From Rhodococcus sp. SBT000017 (GTDB lineage Bacteria; Actinomycetota; Actinomycetes; Mycobacteriales; Mycobacteriaceae), in NCBI RefSeq assembly GCF_003688915.1, contig NZ_REFU01000002.1, positions 620,001 to 684,000 of the forward strand: a stretch of 64,000 bases of DNA, given 5' to 3'. Positions within the stretch are counted from its first letter, which is position 1. Every line of letters begins with the position of its first letter. The notes beneath the pieces were generated by a model, which was not told where the DNA came from, searched no databases, and saw nothing but the letters and a program-made list of their open reading frames with translations. Positions 63,734 to 64,000 of the stretch are shown piece by piece. The translations under genes and the position numbers were made by a program.

Positions 63734-63826
63734 GTGCACCGCACTTCTGACATCAGAATGTCAGAAGACACGTGCACTCACCCTCGAAACGCCTGCAAAG
63801 AGTGCAGCCGTCTTCTGAAGTTGACA
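63734..63826 (-). repeat. Right terminal inverted repeat and inner TniA-type repeats
   Basis: The 25-bp terminal repeat lies at 63,802-63,826. Inside it are two 20-bp units, ATGTCAGAAGACACGTGCAC (63,758-63,777, plus strand) and the reverse complement of ATGTCAGAAGTGCGGTGCAC (63,734-63,753). This equals the tni-side end of Tn402-like elements. Confidence 0.88.
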
Positions 63827-63831
63827 CCTCG
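63827..63831. repeat. Right target-site duplication
   Basis: CCTCG directly after the right terminal repeat, identical to 20,634-20,638. Confidence 0.85.
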
Positions 63832-63868
63832 GGACAAACAGGGTCGTTCGACGGTCTAGTCGACGTTC

Positions 63869-64000
63869 ATGACTGCCGTGCAGCCCCACCCCCTACTGCA
63901 ACCCGTACGCGACCCCAGCGGCGGCGACGCGGCAGCGGCGTGGGCGGCGATCGTGCGCGAGGAACCGCGGTATCCGCGAGTGTCGGTATCGGCGAACGTT
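63869..64000 (+). CDS. Start of an unidentified chromosomal gene (cut by window edge)
   Basis: An open frame from an ATG at 63,869 (MTAVQPHPLLQPVRDPSGGD, then AAAAWAAIVREEPRYPRVSV) runs off the window with the GC-rich third positions of a real gene. I do not recognise it. With the transposon removed it would be divergent from the thioester-reductase gene at 20,438. Confidence 0.6.
   Translation, partial: MTAVQPHPLLQPVRDPSGGDAAAAWAAIVREEPRYPRVSVSANV

Larger units (their letters stand above)
20639..63826. mobile_element. 43-kb Tn402/Tn5053-like composite transposon carrying catabolic and Mce-transport cargo
   Basis: Both ends carry a 25-bp terminal inverted repeat of the form TGTCA-NN-TTCAGAAGACGGCTGCAC, facing inward, identical except for the two N bases. 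This matches the known Tn402/class 1 integron end type. 19-20-bp ATGTCAGAAGTG-type repeats lie inside each end, as in TniA-binding arrays. A 5-bp duplication, CCTCG, flanks the unit. A TniA-like transposase starts about 90 bp inside the right end. The outer sequences are chromosomal. No tniB, tniQ or resolvase was recognised, so the unit may no longer move unaided. Confidence 0.85.

Overview
The window looks like chromosome of a high-GC mycolic-acid actinomycete, most likely Rhodococcus or a close relative. The reasons are two complete mce/yrbE operons, an Mkl-type ATPase next to rplJ-rplL, MMPL, WhiB and CYP153 families, and frequent GTG starts with ATGA/GTGA overlaps. The genus is inferred from gene content; no search was run.

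Region 1 (1-20,638) is resident chromosome. It holds rplJ and rplL, then a leftward ATPase-yrbE-mce(A-F) importer operon with an Mce-associated protein at the window edge. Next come a class E/F-like sortase and a CHRD-domain surface protein that ends in a sortase-like sorting signal, divergent from an ECF sigma/anti-sigma pair. After that is a tight five-gene leftward operon: thioester-reductase-like SDR, small membrane protein, short phosphatidylserine-decarboxylase homologue, YghO-like N-acyltransferase and MMPL exporter. It reads as a pathway that makes and exports an unidentified aminolipid.

Region 2 (20,639-63,826) is the main discovery. It is a 43-kb unit bounded by 25-bp Tn402/Tn5053-type terminal inverted repeats (23 of 25 identical) and flanked by the same 5-bp sequence, CCTCG, on both sides. 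A tniA-like DDE transposase lies just inside the right end, but two in-frame TAA codons interrupt it. The cargo includes a TetR/MFS pump/thioesterase module and an oxidative cluster (alpha/beta hydrolase, Fe-S flavoreductase, SDR, Baeyer-Villiger-type monooxygenase, AurF-like diiron enzyme, DUF4873). It also has a nest of IS3, IS30 and IS481 elements and a second complete yrbE-mceA-F operon that has no ATPase. Further right are BtrH-like, SDR and transglutaminase-like genes, a CYP153-ferredoxin-reductase set, a ChoD-like oxidase, and PucR, WhiB, TetR and AraC regulators. A 64-bp element is repeated upstream of the ferredoxin-CYP153 operon and upstream of the AraC gene.

Region 3 (63,827-64,000) resumes the chromosome with the start of an unidentified rightward gene.

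Taken together, the mobile unit looks like a catabolic island that carries its own lipid/steroid-type importer plus oxidases for hydrophobic substrates. The importer would have to borrow the chromosomal Mkl ATPase. That functional link is inference; the terminal repeats, the target duplication and the gene order are read directly from the sequence.
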